42,452 bases of DNA, taken from positions 1 to 42,452 of IMG/VR virus record IMGVR_UViG_3300042691_026234; one strand, written 5' to 3'. The notes below the pieces were generated by a model that saw only the letters and a program-made list of their open reading frames with translations, ran no database searches and was not told the DNA's origin. Positions within the stretch are counted from its first letter, which is position 1. Every line of letters starts with the position of its first letter. The stretch comes from a virus. This document shows, piece by piece, positions 8,122 to 16,150 of the stretch. A program made the position numbers and the translations under genes.

Positions 8122-10023
8122 TCATTTCCGATAACGCTTATCGACCCAACCTTCCGCAGCTAATGGAAAATCTTTCGCCCATGTAGGTGCGGTTGTCATA
8201 ATCTGCAACACTTGCTTTAGCACAATATCTGCTTTGTCTTCGTATGCCAAGAGGAGAGCCTCGTCATGAACCAAATTGATAATTTCAAAACCCTCTTTTT
8301 CAAGCAAGAGCGAACACTCGGCGAGTACATCTCGAGCCGTACCTTGCACAGCGGATTGGAAGATACTCGAACCAATCAGAGCGTTCCTACCCCACTTACG
8401 GGTGAAAGTGTTTTGACTACGGACAGTAACCCCGTCTCGCATCTCTCCCCATGGAGTCAATTGAGCCTCGATCTTGGGATCACGCCAACAGATAAACCGA
8501 CCACTCGGTAATCGCATCCACAGTGCATCATTGGCATACTTAAATAACAGTTTGCCCAACTCAAAAGTTTCGCTTGGATTGTTGATCGCTTGCATAGCCT
8601 TATCGTGGCAGTTATACCAACAGTTCTTCACCTTCGAGTAAGCCAGCCGGTAAGCATTCACCGCCTCTTGGCTTTGTTGTTCGTCTAGTTGTACCCCCAT
8701 GCCCTGGGCGTAGTTCATCAGCCCCTTGGCACCTTGCCCAAACATGCAACCCAGTACCGCCGACTTGGCGATTTGGCGCATGTCTTTGGTGACTTCTTCG
8801 TATGGCACTTGATACAGTGCCGTACTGGCAAATGTCTTGTACTCATCTAGCCCTTCCCGAAACATCTCCACCTTATCCGTCTGACCCGCAATCCACGAGG
8901 CGACTCGGTTCTCGATAGACGAGAAGTCCACATCGATAAATACTTGCCCATAGGGGGCTTTTATAGCACTTCTGACGAGACTTGATAGCTCTTCCATAGT
9001 CCCCCCTTGTCCACCCTCTAAAACACGCTCTACGGCGTTTTTAATGGCATTGTCGTCGATTGTTGGACGGGCTATGTTCTGTAGGTTCAACCCACCCCGA
9101 GATGCCCACCGTCCTGTACTGGCCCCATGGTACACCAAGGTGTTGCGAATCCGCCCACCCACTTGAACATCGAGCATTTTCTCGTACTTGGCGACCGAGG
9201 TTTGTGATCCTTGCTGACGTAGTTCCAAGACCTTACGGATGTCTGGATCTAAGTTAGTGTCCACTAACTTAGCCGAAACATACTCGGCGGTCAAGTTCGC
9301 CATGTCCGCACCCTTGGCATTTAGCCAACCCAATAGCTTGCCTGTTTCGGTTGCCTTGCAACCCGAAATAGCAAGACTTGCCTGGTTGATCGATTCCTTG
9401 CCCGACTCCACGGCATTGATAGCGTTGCGTAGTTCATCGGGATCGACTGGTACGCCACGCTCGTTAATCTTTTGAGTGAGCACCCACACACTTTGCTCGT
9501 GTGGTGTTAGGGGTTGCAAGTTACGCACAATGTCCATCTCGGTACGCACGTCTTGCTTACAGTATTCATACAACTGATCGAGCAATACGGGGTCGTCCAC
9601 AAACTGTCCCTTACGATTAGGTTTGCACAGTTTAGTGATGAGGCGTTTGCCGGCGGTATCTTTTTGTTGGGTAGTGCCAAGGAATATGGCGGCATCTTCA
9701 AGTGCCTGGGGGATGTTATTGGCGGCTGCGATTGCCATGGAGTCGGTCATTTGTTCCCACTCTACATCCCAGCCTAGCACATACTTCATGATGTGAAATT
9801 CAAAGGCTGCGTTCCATGCTTGAAATTGAATGTCTTTAAGATTGGTGGTTAGCCAGAGGGGGAGTCCTAGATTGGGAGTCCACAGATGTACCTCTCCACC
9901 ATTGATTGAATAAGCCATGCAAAGCACCTTGGTTGTTCGGCACTTTGCATACTTATCTAAACCGTGTGTTGCAATATCGATTGTACTTCGGGTTTCAAAG
10001 TCTAAATTAACTAACTTTTTCAT
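8122..10023 (-). CDS. polA: Family A DNA polymerase with 3'-5' exonuclease domain
   Basis: The product has 633 residues and replicates phage DNA. The exonuclease domain shows Exo I (LDFETRS, D8/E10), Exo II (AWNAAFEFHI, with Glu75 where Pol I has Asp) and Exo III (Y154-C-K-Q-D158). Polymerase motif A is VFIDVDFSSIENR (D366, E371), motif B is RQIAKSAVLGCMFG (R416, K420) and motif C is NLVHDEAL (D587). The residue equivalent to E. coli Phe762 (Lys+4) is Leu424, the Leu762 class common in virioplankton. There is no 5'-nuclease domain, as is usual for phage enzymes. A Shine-Dalgarno GGAG precedes the ATG. A TATACT -10-like box lies at 10067-10072, but its -35 partner is poor. The gene faces the virion cluster tail to tail with a 1-bp gap. 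Confidence 0.95.
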   Translation of the reverse strand: MKKLVNLDFETRSTIDIATHGLDKYAKCRTTKVLCMAYSINGGEVHLWTPNLGLPLWLTTNLKDIQFQAWNAAFEFHIMKYVLGWDVEWEQMTDSMAIAAANNIPQALEDAAIFLGTTQQKDTAGKRLITKLCKPNRKGQFVDDPVLLDQLYEYCKQDVRTEMDIVRNLQPLTPHEQSVWVLTQKINERGVPVDPDELRNAINAVESGKESINQASLAISGCKATETGKLLGWLNAKGADMANLTAEYVSAKLVDTNLDPDIRKVLELRQQGSQTSVAKYEKMLDVQVGGRIRNTLVYHGASTGRWASRGGLNLQNIARPTIDDNAIKNAVERVLEGGQGGTMEELSSLVRSAIKAPYGQVFIDVDFSSIENRVASWIAGQTDKVEMFREGLDEYKTFASTALYQVPYEEVTKDMRQIAKSAVLGCMFGQGAKGLMNYAQGMGVQLDEQQSQEAVNAYRLAYSKVKNCWYNCHDKAMQAINNPSETFELGKLLFKYANDALWMRLPSGRFICWRDPKIEAQLTPWGEMRDGVTVRSQNTFTRKWGRNALIGSSIFQSAVQGTARDVLAECSLLLEKEGFEIINLVHDEALLLAYEDKADIVLKQVLQIMTTAPTWAKDFPLAAEGWVDKRYRK

Positions 10024-10123
10024 ATGCGCTCCTATGGCAAACCGACGAATCGGTGGTTAAAACATTAGTATACATGAAGTGGAGAGGTTACAAGCTACGC
10101 CTGCCTATTCGTTGATACCACGG

Positions 10124-10357
10124 TTAGAAACTAGGAAAATCACCATGTCCTTGATACTCTCCGCGCCTAGTTAACTTTTCAATTATCTGCTGTTTCTCAC
10201 TGTTTGATAGAAACATCCACTTGGAGATTTCCTCATCGGTTCGTTTGCACCCAACGCAAATTTTTGTGTTGGGTGCATATTTACAGATGCCGATGCAAGG
10301 GGACTCCACCGCCACGCTATACTCCAGTTGTATAGATTTAGTGGTGGGCATTTCCAT
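10124..10357 (-). CDS. DUF1289-family small cysteine protein
   Basis: The product has 77 residues. The core SPCIGICKYAPNTKICVGC followed by KRTDEEISKWMFLSNSEKQQ is the diagnostic DUF1289 pattern: four cysteines, then R-T-x-x-E-I-x-x-W. DUF1289 proteins are common in Proteobacteria and presumably bind a metal or Fe-S cluster, but their function is unknown. The ATG is 3 bp after the RNR stop codon, so it is probably co-translated with RNR. A second in-frame ATG two codons downstream is an alternative start. A link to redox or cofactor supply for RNR is speculation from adjacency. Confidence 0.85.
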   Translation of the reverse strand: MEMPTTKSIQLEYSVAVESPCIGICKYAPNTKICVGCKRTDEEISKWMFLSNSEKQQIIEKLTRRGEYQGHGDFPSF

Positions 10358-10360
10358 GGA

Positions 10361-12235
10361 TCAGATCTCACACGAGCCAGCACTACAGGCTAACTGTTGT
10401 GCGCCTTCAACATTGTCTGTTATTTCTTTGAACTCTTGCCAGTTGATCGTTGGGACTTTGGCTTTGAGCTCGTTGTACGCGGCTTCATCGCACTCTTCGT
10501 ACGGGGCTTGGCGGTAGGTGCCGCCGTCGTACGGGAGGTACGAGACCCCGCTAATTTCGTCAAAGTGTTCCCACGTCCACGCTCCAACGCTTGGCCAGTC
10601 TTTTTCTTCGACGGAGATTGTGACACTAGGTTTATGCTCACACCAATGTCTTTGATAGGTGAGCCAAAGAGACAAATGTCCAATAGGAGATACATCTGAT
10701 CGTGTGATACCGGCGGGTGCTTTTTGAGGAAAGCTAAACACCACAGTCTGATCTGGTTTATAAACGCACGCTTCATTTGGTATTCCTTGTTGGATTAAGA
10801 ATGTTGTGAGAGGGTCTTTCTTATCACCCCTAACTCGGCGGATGTAATACTTAGAGTGTCGAGGGTGGATTCCAGAAGCGCTATCAACGAGTTGGCTGAC
10901 GGTTCCACTGGGCTTGACGCAAGTAATTGCAGCGCTCTTAGGTATTCCAAGCAGTGTTGCAAATTCCTCATTGGCTCTTCGAGCTTCCTCTCGAAGTCTT
11001 GATAATAAACCATTTAATTCTTCTCCTTGGGTGGTGAGCAATGGGTTGTCATAAATTCCTGTAAGCGACACTCCCAACAATCTCTCTTCCTCGGTGTTGC
11101 GTTGCCACACTTTGCGCAGATACGGAAACTTTGTAAAAGTGGCCTGGATTGTGCCAAGAATCGAAGCGATTCGTACTTTTCTAAGAAGCGTTTCTTCAGT
11201 GTCGTCATGTCTTACCACGGCTTCAGTAAGATTACAAAATTGATAGGGACGTAGAATAATCTCAGAACATGGATTTGTGCCGAACTCGAAGTTCGGGTCA
11301 CGATGACCGTATTTGGCAACCGTTTTTTGGGCGGCTTCACGATTAAAAATTCCTCGCTCCCCCGAGTGTGAGTTGTATAGGGATAGCCACTCTTCCATGA
11401 ACTTACCAACGGTAGGAGTTTCATTATAAACCGCTGAATTGTTGGCGAGCGCACGATGAGGTGCGGTTTCCCACCAAGGACCTGCTTTGGCATGACGAAT
11501 CCTTTCATCATCTAAATCAGATAGCGAGATCATTGCCGAGCGGCGCACACCACCCACAACAACCACCTCACCAATTTTGCACATCATATCATGGCATTCT
11601 AAACTGTGTAGTTTACGCCCTTGTGCATGCTTAAATGTGTTAACTACAAAATTAAACAAATCAACTAATGGTTCTGGCCCTGAAGCTCTTCCACCAAACG
11701 TTTTAAGTCTTGCTCCCGCAGGTCTAACTCCGCTAACATCCCACTTAGGAATTTCCCCTGCGTAGAGATGTGCAATGAGTAGGCGGAGTGATTTTGCCCA
11801 GCCTTCTTTGCTGTCGTGGACGACAATGGTGTGCTCGGATTCAAATAGTTTTTCTGGCACTTCGGGCAAGTTGCTAATGTACTTGGATTCCACTGAGAAT
11901 CCGACTCCAGTACCGCAGAGCAAGATGAACATCGCCTCATCGAACGACTTCGGGTCATCCACTGGGAGATACGAGCAATTGTAGACACAGGTGTTATCAC
12001 GATCAGCACTCTTTCCTGCCGTCATCATGGCACGCATGGACGGCATCAAATCTAGATTATGGATAGCATCAAAAATTTCATTCTTTAATTCTACATTACT
12101 TTGTATTGCTGGGGTACGACTAAAAATGTATTCGACATAGCGGTCAACCGTCTCTGCCCATGTTTCTCTGCGTTGCTTTTCGTCAATAAAACGGGCGTAA
12201 CGGCTTGCTGCGATATATTCCTGATATTGATCCAT
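10361..12235 (-). CDS. nrdJ: Class II (adenosylcobalamin-dependent) ribonucleotide reductase, monomeric type
   Basis: The product has 624 residues and should reduce ribonucleoside triphosphates to deoxy forms for phage DNA synthesis using a B12 cofactor. Visible landmarks are NCSYLPVDD (C87, redox-active cysteine), the active-site loop FGTNPCSEI (N321, C323, E325), QFCNLTE (C334, the second redox cysteine), CVKPSGTVSQLVD, and a C-terminal CSAGSC pair (C617, C622) that re-reduces the active site. The pattern and length fit the monomeric RTPR type, slightly shorter than the Lactobacillus enzyme. No small subunit or class I radical gene is nearby, as expected. The host must supply or salvage cobalamin. 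The start lies only 27 bp beyond a terminator hairpin. Confidence 0.95.
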   Translation of the reverse strand: MDQYQEYIAASRYARFIDEKQRRETWAETVDRYVEYIFSRTPAIQSNVELKNEIFDAIHNLDLMPSMRAMMTAGKSADRDNTCVYNCSYLPVDDPKSFDEAMFILLCGTGVGFSVESKYISNLPEVPEKLFESEHTIVVHDSKEGWAKSLRLLIAHLYAGEIPKWDVSGVRPAGARLKTFGGRASGPEPLVDLFNFVVNTFKHAQGRKLHSLECHDMMCKIGEVVVVGGVRRSAMISLSDLDDERIRHAKAGPWWETAPHRALANNSAVYNETPTVGKFMEEWLSLYNSHSGERGIFNREAAQKTVAKYGHRDPNFEFGTNPCSEIILRPYQFCNLTEAVVRHDDTEETLLRKVRIASILGTIQATFTKFPYLRKVWQRNTEEERLLGVSLTGIYDNPLLTTQGEELNGLLSRLREEARRANEEFATLLGIPKSAAITCVKPSGTVSQLVDSASGIHPRHSKYYIRRVRGDKKDPLTTFLIQQGIPNEACVYKPDQTVVFSFPQKAPAGITRSDVSPIGHLSLWLTYQRHWCEHKPSVTISVEEKDWPSVGAWTWEHFDEISGVSYLPYDGGTYRQAPYEECDEAAYNELKAKVPTINWQEFKEITDNVEGAQQLACSAGSCEI

Positions 12236-12261
12236 GTGTATTTTTATTTTAATTAAGGTGG

Positions 12262-12291
12262 AAAAAACGCCCCACCAAACTTCGGTGGGGC
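12262..12291 (-). terminator. Rho-independent terminator after the SSB gene
   Basis: On the minus strand GCCCCACC pairs with GGTGGGGC (arms 12284-12291 and 12269-12276, 7-nt loop) and is followed by G and six T residues. It lies 30 bp after the SSB stop and just before the RNR start, so RNR/DUF1289/PolA need read-through or their own promoter. Confidence 0.85.
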
Positions 12292-12320
12292 AAACGAGGG
12301 TGCTACAGGAGAAAAACTAA

Positions 12321-12839
12321 TTAGGTCGCAAAGTCAACGGCTGCGGAAACACCACCACCGCCTAACCGCTCACCATCTTCTAACTTTTGTAGGTTGCCTA
12401 AACCGCACGCAATGCCCTTTGAGCCTTCCATGTTGTATGGGTAGAACTCAATGGCTGCACGACCGTAGCAACCCGAATAAAACTCATCGGGATCGATGAT
12501 TGGTTCCATGTCGGCATCAACAACACCTGGTTTCTTGACAGAGTTGGCGTTGATGAAATAAGAACCAGCGTATGCTGCATCTTCTTTTTCTGCATCGCCA
12601 TCACGCAATCCACCTTTTAGCATCTTTGGAATTGTGCCACCAAAGTAGCCAGCTGAATTGGCTTTTGCCTCTTCAAATGCCTTGTTGATTTTGTTAATGG
12701 TTTCCTTGTCGGACTTAGGGATAATGATTGACACCGAGTACTTAGGTGTTTTGCCATCGCCTTTATCCATAGGGGTAAATACATTAGCGTAAGAGAAACG
12801 AACTTTGCCAGTTACAACACGAGGATTTTTAGTAGCCAT
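12321..12839 (-). CDS. Single-stranded DNA-binding protein (DUF2815 family)
   Basis: The product has 172 residues. The N-terminus VVTGKVRFSYANVFTP, then KYSVSIIIPKSD, and later the GCYGRAAIEFYPY segment match DUF2815, a phage ssDNA-binding protein family with an OB-like fold. It would coat single strands during replication and recombination. It lies between the RecB-like nuclease and RNR, with AGGAAAG as ribosome-binding site and a strong terminator downstream. The C-terminus is not the acidic tail of cellular SSB: a glycine run is followed by AAVDFAT. Confidence 0.88.
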   Translation of the reverse strand: MATKNPRVVTGKVRFSYANVFTPMDKGDGKTPKYSVSIIIPKSDKETINKINKAFEEAKANSAGYFGGTIPKMLKGGLRDGDAEKEDAAYAGSYFINANSVKKPGVVDADMEPIIDPDEFYSGCYGRAAIEFYPYNMEGSKGIACGLGNLQKLEDGERLGGGGVSAAVDFAT

Positions 12840-12906
12840 CTTGCTTTCCTTTTTTTCCTAGATTTGATTGGACTTCAACGGTGCCAATCTCTACCGTACT
12901 GCAATC

Positions 12907-12915
12907 AGTATACCA
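12907..12915 (-). promoter_or_regulatory. Possible extended -10 promoter before the SSB gene
   Basis: On the minus strand the 94-bp gap upstream of the SSB gene holds TGGTATACT, an extended -10 (TGnTATAAT-like). No good -35 hexamer lies at the usual distance. It is a weak prediction. Confidence 0.3.
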
Positions 12916-12933
12916 ATATTTCTAGCGGCGTAC

Positions 12934-14067
12934 TTATTTAAAATCCTCTTCCAAAGTAGTGTCTTTTACTAATTTGGGTGTGCCGTCTGGTCGTGCAATT
13001 AGTCCGCCAAGGATCGATACTACCTGCCCTTTTTTACCTAGCTTTTCCAGTTCTGGCACTGACTTGGGTTTGAGTTCGTACATGTCGTTTCTGTTAAAAC
13101 CTTCTTCTTCCATGACTTTAACAGCCAAATCGTAATCCACAATTTTACGATGCCCTTTAGGGACAACCAACTTAAACCCAGTTGGGATTTTATTTTCATT
13201 AATTGCTTTTTCAGTTGCATAACTTTCAACATCGCTTACCCATTCTTTTATGCTTTGTGCACGAGACAACACCAAATCAAACTCCTCTTCGGTTAAGAGA
13301 GGTGCTGGTCTGAAGTCAAGTGCAGCGACTTCGTTAACAAAATCGGAGCGTGCCTTACATGTAGCTTTGGCTCGACAGAATTGGCAGTGCTCACCTGGTA
13401 TAAAGTCGCCAGTGCCAGCCCATGCTTTCTTTGCTTTTTGTTTAACGAAGTAGTTTGCCCAATCTAGGAGTCTTGTGATCGTCGTGCCGTCCGTGCTGAT
13501 CGAATCAAGGCGGGGCTGGTAGATCGTGTACTCGATTGTTTTGATTTCTGGGTATTCTTCTTTGAACTTGCTGTACGCTCCGAGGGCGTAGAGGCGGAGT
13601 TGCGTGTTGTCTTTCGCTTGGACGGGGATGCCTCTACCGTACTTGAGGTCGATGACGCGAATGGAGTGCTTAGAAAGTATAACCACATCGGCTGTACCAA
13701 AGCCGTCAGGCACCCAATCAGAAAAGTCCACACGCTGCTCAAAAAGCGGAGTATCTTGATCGCCGACTTGGGATCGTACATAGAGGACGTAATTGTCGAC
13801 GTGGCTTTCCAGTTCGGCGTTGTAGTAGAAGTTTTTGTAGAGTTCGGTGACTTCTTCGTCATAATCTTTTTTAGAAATTTGATTGAAATGCAAGCGCAAT
13901 TTGATTTCAGCCAGCGAATGAGCCAGTGTGCCTTCAAGGCTAAAATCGAATTGTCCTGGTAACTTTTTAGGTTCTGGTAGGGTTTGCTCGAGGCGAGCAC
14001 TGGGTGTGCATGTTAACCACCGCTTTGAGGATGATGCTGAGAGTACTGCATGTGTCGTAGTTGACAT
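12934..14067 (-). CDS. RecB/Cas4-like PD-(D/E)XK nuclease (DUF2800 family)
   Basis: The product has 377 residues. EGTLAHSLAE (about 45-54) is the conserved N-terminal helix motif, GFGTADVVI gives the catalytic Asp, IRVIDLKYGRG gives the D-x-K motif, and QLRLYALGAY is the following helix. A cysteine cluster CQFCRAKATC near residue 232 is the place where RecB/Cas4-type enzymes carry an Fe-S cluster. It likely acts in phage recombination or host DNA degradation, beside the ssDNA-binding protein as in other phages. Its start is 34 bp downstream of one copy of the 13-mer promoter-like motif. Confidence 0.9.
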   Translation of the reverse strand: MSTTTHAVLSASSSKRWLTCTPSARLEQTLPEPKKLPGQFDFSLEGTLAHSLAEIKLRLHFNQISKKDYDEEVTELYKNFYYNAELESHVDNYVLYVRSQVGDQDTPLFEQRVDFSDWVPDGFGTADVVILSKHSIRVIDLKYGRGIPVQAKDNTQLRLYALGAYSKFKEEYPEIKTIEYTIYQPRLDSISTDGTTITRLLDWANYFVKQKAKKAWAGTGDFIPGEHCQFCRAKATCKARSDFVNEVAALDFRPAPLLTEEEFDLVLSRAQSIKEWVSDVESYATEKAINENKIPTGFKLVVPKGHRKIVDYDLAVKVMEEEGFNRNDMYELKPKSVPELEKLGKKGQVVSILGGLIARPDGTPKLVKDTTLEEDFK

Positions 14068-14100
14068 AACTGGTTTCCTTATTAAACTGATCTCGTATAA

Positions 14101-14113
14101 CTACTTATGCAAA
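14101..14113 (-). promoter_or_regulatory. Promoter-like 13-mer, copy 1 (before the RecB-like nuclease)
   Basis: TTTGCATAAGTAG on the minus strand, followed by TTATACGAG. It is one of six exact copies, all facing the next gene. The upstream GGGCGG element of other copies is absent here. Confidence 0.7.
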
Positions 14114-14167
14114 TTCTAGCAGATAAAAATCTGCTTTTCATTTCACAATACGAAATAGTTTTAAGGG

Positions 14168-14554
14168 TTACAGTTTAGTTTCCCGCAACTGTTTGATTAG
14201 ACTGGAAACTTCTCCAGCAAAGTCAATTTGAACATCTTGTTTGATGTCTTGCTTGATTTCCATGCGTTCTTTATAGTCCGCAGGGAATTGTGCACGAGTA
14301 ACCACTTCGAAGAGTCGGGTATTGTAAGTGCGGTTGTTTAGGTTGGCGAGCGCCTCCCGTTCCCACCACGCTTGACTTTCTACCACGGCTCGATCCATGG
14401 CCTCGGCAAACTCGGGCTTTTCTTTCTTCCAGCGGTCGGCTGTTGTCTTAGAAATGCCTAGAGTTGAATACATAATTTTTTGCGATGCACCCGTCTTGCC
14501 TAGTTCAATGACGGTTTCGCACATTGAAGGGTGATACTTGGTAATCGATTTCAT
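14168..14554 (-). CDS. terS: Terminase small subunit-like DNA-binding protein
   Basis: The product has 128 residues. The N-terminal helix-turn-helix reads KYHPSMCETVIELGKTGASQ, then STLGISKTTADRWKKEKPEF, followed by SQAWWEREALANLNNRTYN. This matches phage small terminase subunits that recognise packaging sites (pattern CExVIELGKxGxS..A..LGIS..T...W....PEF...). It lies on the minus strand 19.6 kb from the large subunit, which is on the plus strand. The start overlaps the stop of the 49-residue gene upstream (ATGA). Confidence 0.82.
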   Translation of the reverse strand: MKSITKYHPSMCETVIELGKTGASQKIMYSTLGISKTTADRWKKEKPEFAEAMDRAVVESQAWWEREALANLNNRTYNTRLFEVVTRAQFPADYKERMEIKQDIKQDVQIDFAGEVSSLIKQLRETKL

Positions 14555-14700
14555 TTTTTCGCAGTCTTAGCAGACTCTACAAATGCCTTTTTGGTTGGGG
14601 CACCTTTAGTGCCGGGTTTACGCATCTTTTCGCCAGAGCCAGCTTTGATGCGTTCTCTTTTTTGATGAATATTATAATAAAGACCTTTTGCAGCAGCCAT
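14551..14700 (-). CDS. Short basic phage protein (49 residues)
   Basis: ATG at 14700, stop overlapping the TerS start (ATGA), and start overlapping the HNH stop (TAATG). The product includes GLYYNIHQKRERIKAGSGEK and then MRKPGTKGAPTKKAF, ending KTAKK. I recognise this glycine- and lysine-rich pattern from many aquatic phages (GLxxNIHxKRxRIxxGSGExMRKPGxKGAPT); its function is unknown. Both overlaps and the conserved look make it a real gene despite its size. Confidence 0.8.
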   Translation of the reverse strand: MAAAKGLYYNIHQKRERIKAGSGEKMRKPGTKGAPTKKAFVESAKTAKK

Positions 14701-15170
14701 TATGCTACTCCTTTTAAAAATTTAGATACATCTTTACAAAAACTAACAAATTCACTCAAATCAAAGTTTGATTTCATTCGATTCACTGTGTTACATATCA
14801 AAATTGTATTTTCTTTAGTATAACCAATTTTACTATCAACTCTTTCAATAGAAACGGTATTAGGTTTTCCCGCTTCTAATGTCATTTTTCTACCAGAATA
14901 AGCACAAATTTGTAATTGTTTATCCCAACAATCAACAATGTCTTTAATTTCTAATTCAAAAACTTGTTTTCGTTTAATTGCACTTTTTTTTGCGTTCTGT
15001 AAAAATACCCTTGCTCGACCTTCAATGGTTGAATTTAATTTACTTCTTGATATGTTGTTGCTGATTGTACAACATACTTTACACCAACTATGAAGCCCGC
15101 CTTTTGTTTGACTGTGTTTAAAAAACATATCAAACGGTTTTTCTTGTTTACATTTGCAACAAATTTTCAT
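14700..15170 (-). CDS. HNH-type endonuclease with N-terminal zinc ribbon
   Basis: The start chosen (MKICCKCKQ) has GGAGG upstream; a longer frame to 15209 lacks a ribosome-binding site. Four cysteines near the N-terminus (C-x2-C, later WCKVCC) suggest a zinc ribbon. CAYSGRKMTLEAGKPNTVSI, then ERVDSKIGYTKENTILICN and RMKSN, form an HNH-like core in which the usual DH is RVD. It is AT-rich compared with its neighbours. It may be a homing-type endonuclease, or it could serve in packaging, since HNH proteins often accompany terminases and this one sits two genes upstream of TerS. Confidence 0.8.
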   Translation of the reverse strand: MKICCKCKQEKPFDMFFKHSQTKGGLHSWCKVCCTISNNISRSKLNSTIEGRARVFLQNAKKSAIKRKQVFELEIKDIVDCWDKQLQICAYSGRKMTLEAGKPNTVSIERVDSKIGYTKENTILICNTVNRMKSNFDLSEFVSFCKDVSKFLKGVA

Positions 15171-15255
15171 AGGAGCCTCCATGCTCAAAATAGGTGCCGC
15201 TAGTTCCAATGGAGTGGAACAGGGGAGCTACCCCGTTCACGGCGTTAAAAATTAA

Positions 15256-15316
15256 ATAACCCATAGGTTATGCACCATAGTTCTAAACTTAACTTATAGG
15301 TTATGAATAGAACTAT
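15256..15316. repeat. Nested inverted repeats in the gap upstream of the HNH gene
   Basis: ATAACC-CATA-GGTTAT forms a perfect hairpin at 15256-15271. ATAGTTCTA (15277-15285) pairs with TAGAACTAT (15308-15316) across 22 nt. The TAGAACTAT arm resembles the TATAGAACTATCC arm of the 32.3 kb control region. Purpose unknown. Confidence 0.6.
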
Positions 15317-15347
15317 TAGTGCGGTTAATAAATAGAAGAGTTCTCGT

Positions 15348-15605
15348 TTAGAAAACAGCGGTAAACCTATTAATTCGTTTTACACCATCCACGAGTTGAG
15401 TCTCGACCACATTGCTGATGAATTTGTTCATCTCAATGGCGTTATCAATAATCTCATGCATGGAAGGGAATTTGGGGGCATTCTCAAGCAGCTTTTTGCC
15501 AGCTTCGTCAGCCAATTCCCAAGCCTTCAACTGGGCATTGTACTGCTCGGTCAAAAACTCCTTGGAAGTCTTGAGTAAATCGTAGCGTAATTCAAACGGA
15601 TTCAT
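15348..15605 (-). CDS. Conserved phage hypothetical protein (MNPFELR-type)
   Basis: The product has 85 residues, mostly helical (MNPFELRYDLLKTSKEFLTE). A similar MNPFExR...AKE opening is seen in small T4-like cyanophage proteins of unknown function. It starts 73 bp after copy 2 of the 13-mer and has AGGAAA as ribosome-binding site, so it heads the HNH/49-residue/TerS unit. Confidence 0.72.
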   Translation of the reverse strand: MNPFELRYDLLKTSKEFLTEQYNAQLKAWELADEAGKKLLENAPKFPSMHEIIDNAIEMNKFISNVVETQLVDGVKRINRFTAVF

Positions 15606-15677
15606 AGTATTTCCTTTCTGTATGTGTGTATGTAATAGGGTTTCGGAGCGTTTCCCAACGAGTCCTATTCCCTATAA

Positions 15678-15690
15678 CTACTTATGCAAA
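15678..15690 (-). promoter_or_regulatory. Promoter-like 13-mer, copy 2
   Basis: TTTGCATAAGTAG on the minus strand, followed by TTATAGGGAATAGG. GGGCGA lies 13 nt upstream, close to the GGGCGG of copies 4-6. It faces the 15605 gene and the packaging-related unit. Confidence 0.72.
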
Positions 15691-15693
15691 CTT

Positions 15694-15936
15694 TCAGTCA
15701 TTTTCGCCCGGAATTATGATCTTTTTTACGGGCTTTTGTTCCATGGCTTTTCGTAGATGCGGCAAGACTTGGTTTAAGACATCTTTTGTCATAGCCATTG
15801 CCAGTTCTCGATCCCTCAATTCTTTTTGTTCGGAATCCATTTTGGCTTTCTTTTCGACTGCTTTTTCAATCTGCTTGGCAATGTCGGCTGAAAACCCTTT
15901 GCTCTTCAATAGATTGCGAAGAAAACGATCACTCAT
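15694..15936 (-). CDS. Small helical hypothetical protein
   Basis: 80 residues, Lys/Glu-rich, predicted helical (IEKAVEKKAKMDSEQKELRD). No family recognised. It is the last gene of the ten-gene overlapping chain that starts at 19406, and its start overlaps the previous stop by 8 bp. Confidence 0.65.
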   Translation of the reverse strand: MSDRFLRNLLKSKGFSADIAKQIEKAVEKKAKMDSEQKELRDRELAMAMTKDVLNQVLPHLRKAMEQKPVKKIIIPGEND

Positions 15937-16150
15937 CTTTCTTTTCCTTACTTGCCTTTGCCACAGCCTCTAAACTTGTTTTGGCTTTTTGTACTTGCGG
16001 CCCAGCTTGATTTTGAATGATGTTAATAAAATAGTTTGCAGTTGTGGTTGGCATTTGTAATGGCAGATTTAAACAGTTTAATAACATGTTCACATCACGC
16101 ACACTTAATTCCAAAGTTACTGCAAAATCATCTAACGGTTGTTCAGACAT
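15929..16150 (-). CDS. Small hypothetical protein
   Basis: 73 residues with an alternating polar N-terminus (FAVTLELSVRDVNMLLNCLN) and a Lys-rich C-terminus. The start overlaps the end of the upstream gene by 8 bp. Function unknown. Confidence 0.65.
   Translation of the reverse strand: MSEQPLDDFAVTLELSVRDVNMLLNCLNLPLQMPTTTANYFINIIQNQAGPQVQKAKTSLEAVAKASKEKKDE

Noticed and set aside
8266-8511. Plus-strand frames inside polA
   Set aside because: They lie antisense to clear polymerase motifs and have no ribosome-binding sites.
10420-11013. Minus-strand frames of 72-118 codons inside the RNR gene
   Set aside because: Shadows of the strongly conserved RNR frame.
13464-14000. 178-codon minus-strand frame inside the RecB-like nuclease gene
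   Set aside because: Ser/Thr/Lys-rich low-quality peptide in an alternative frame of a gene with recognised motifs.
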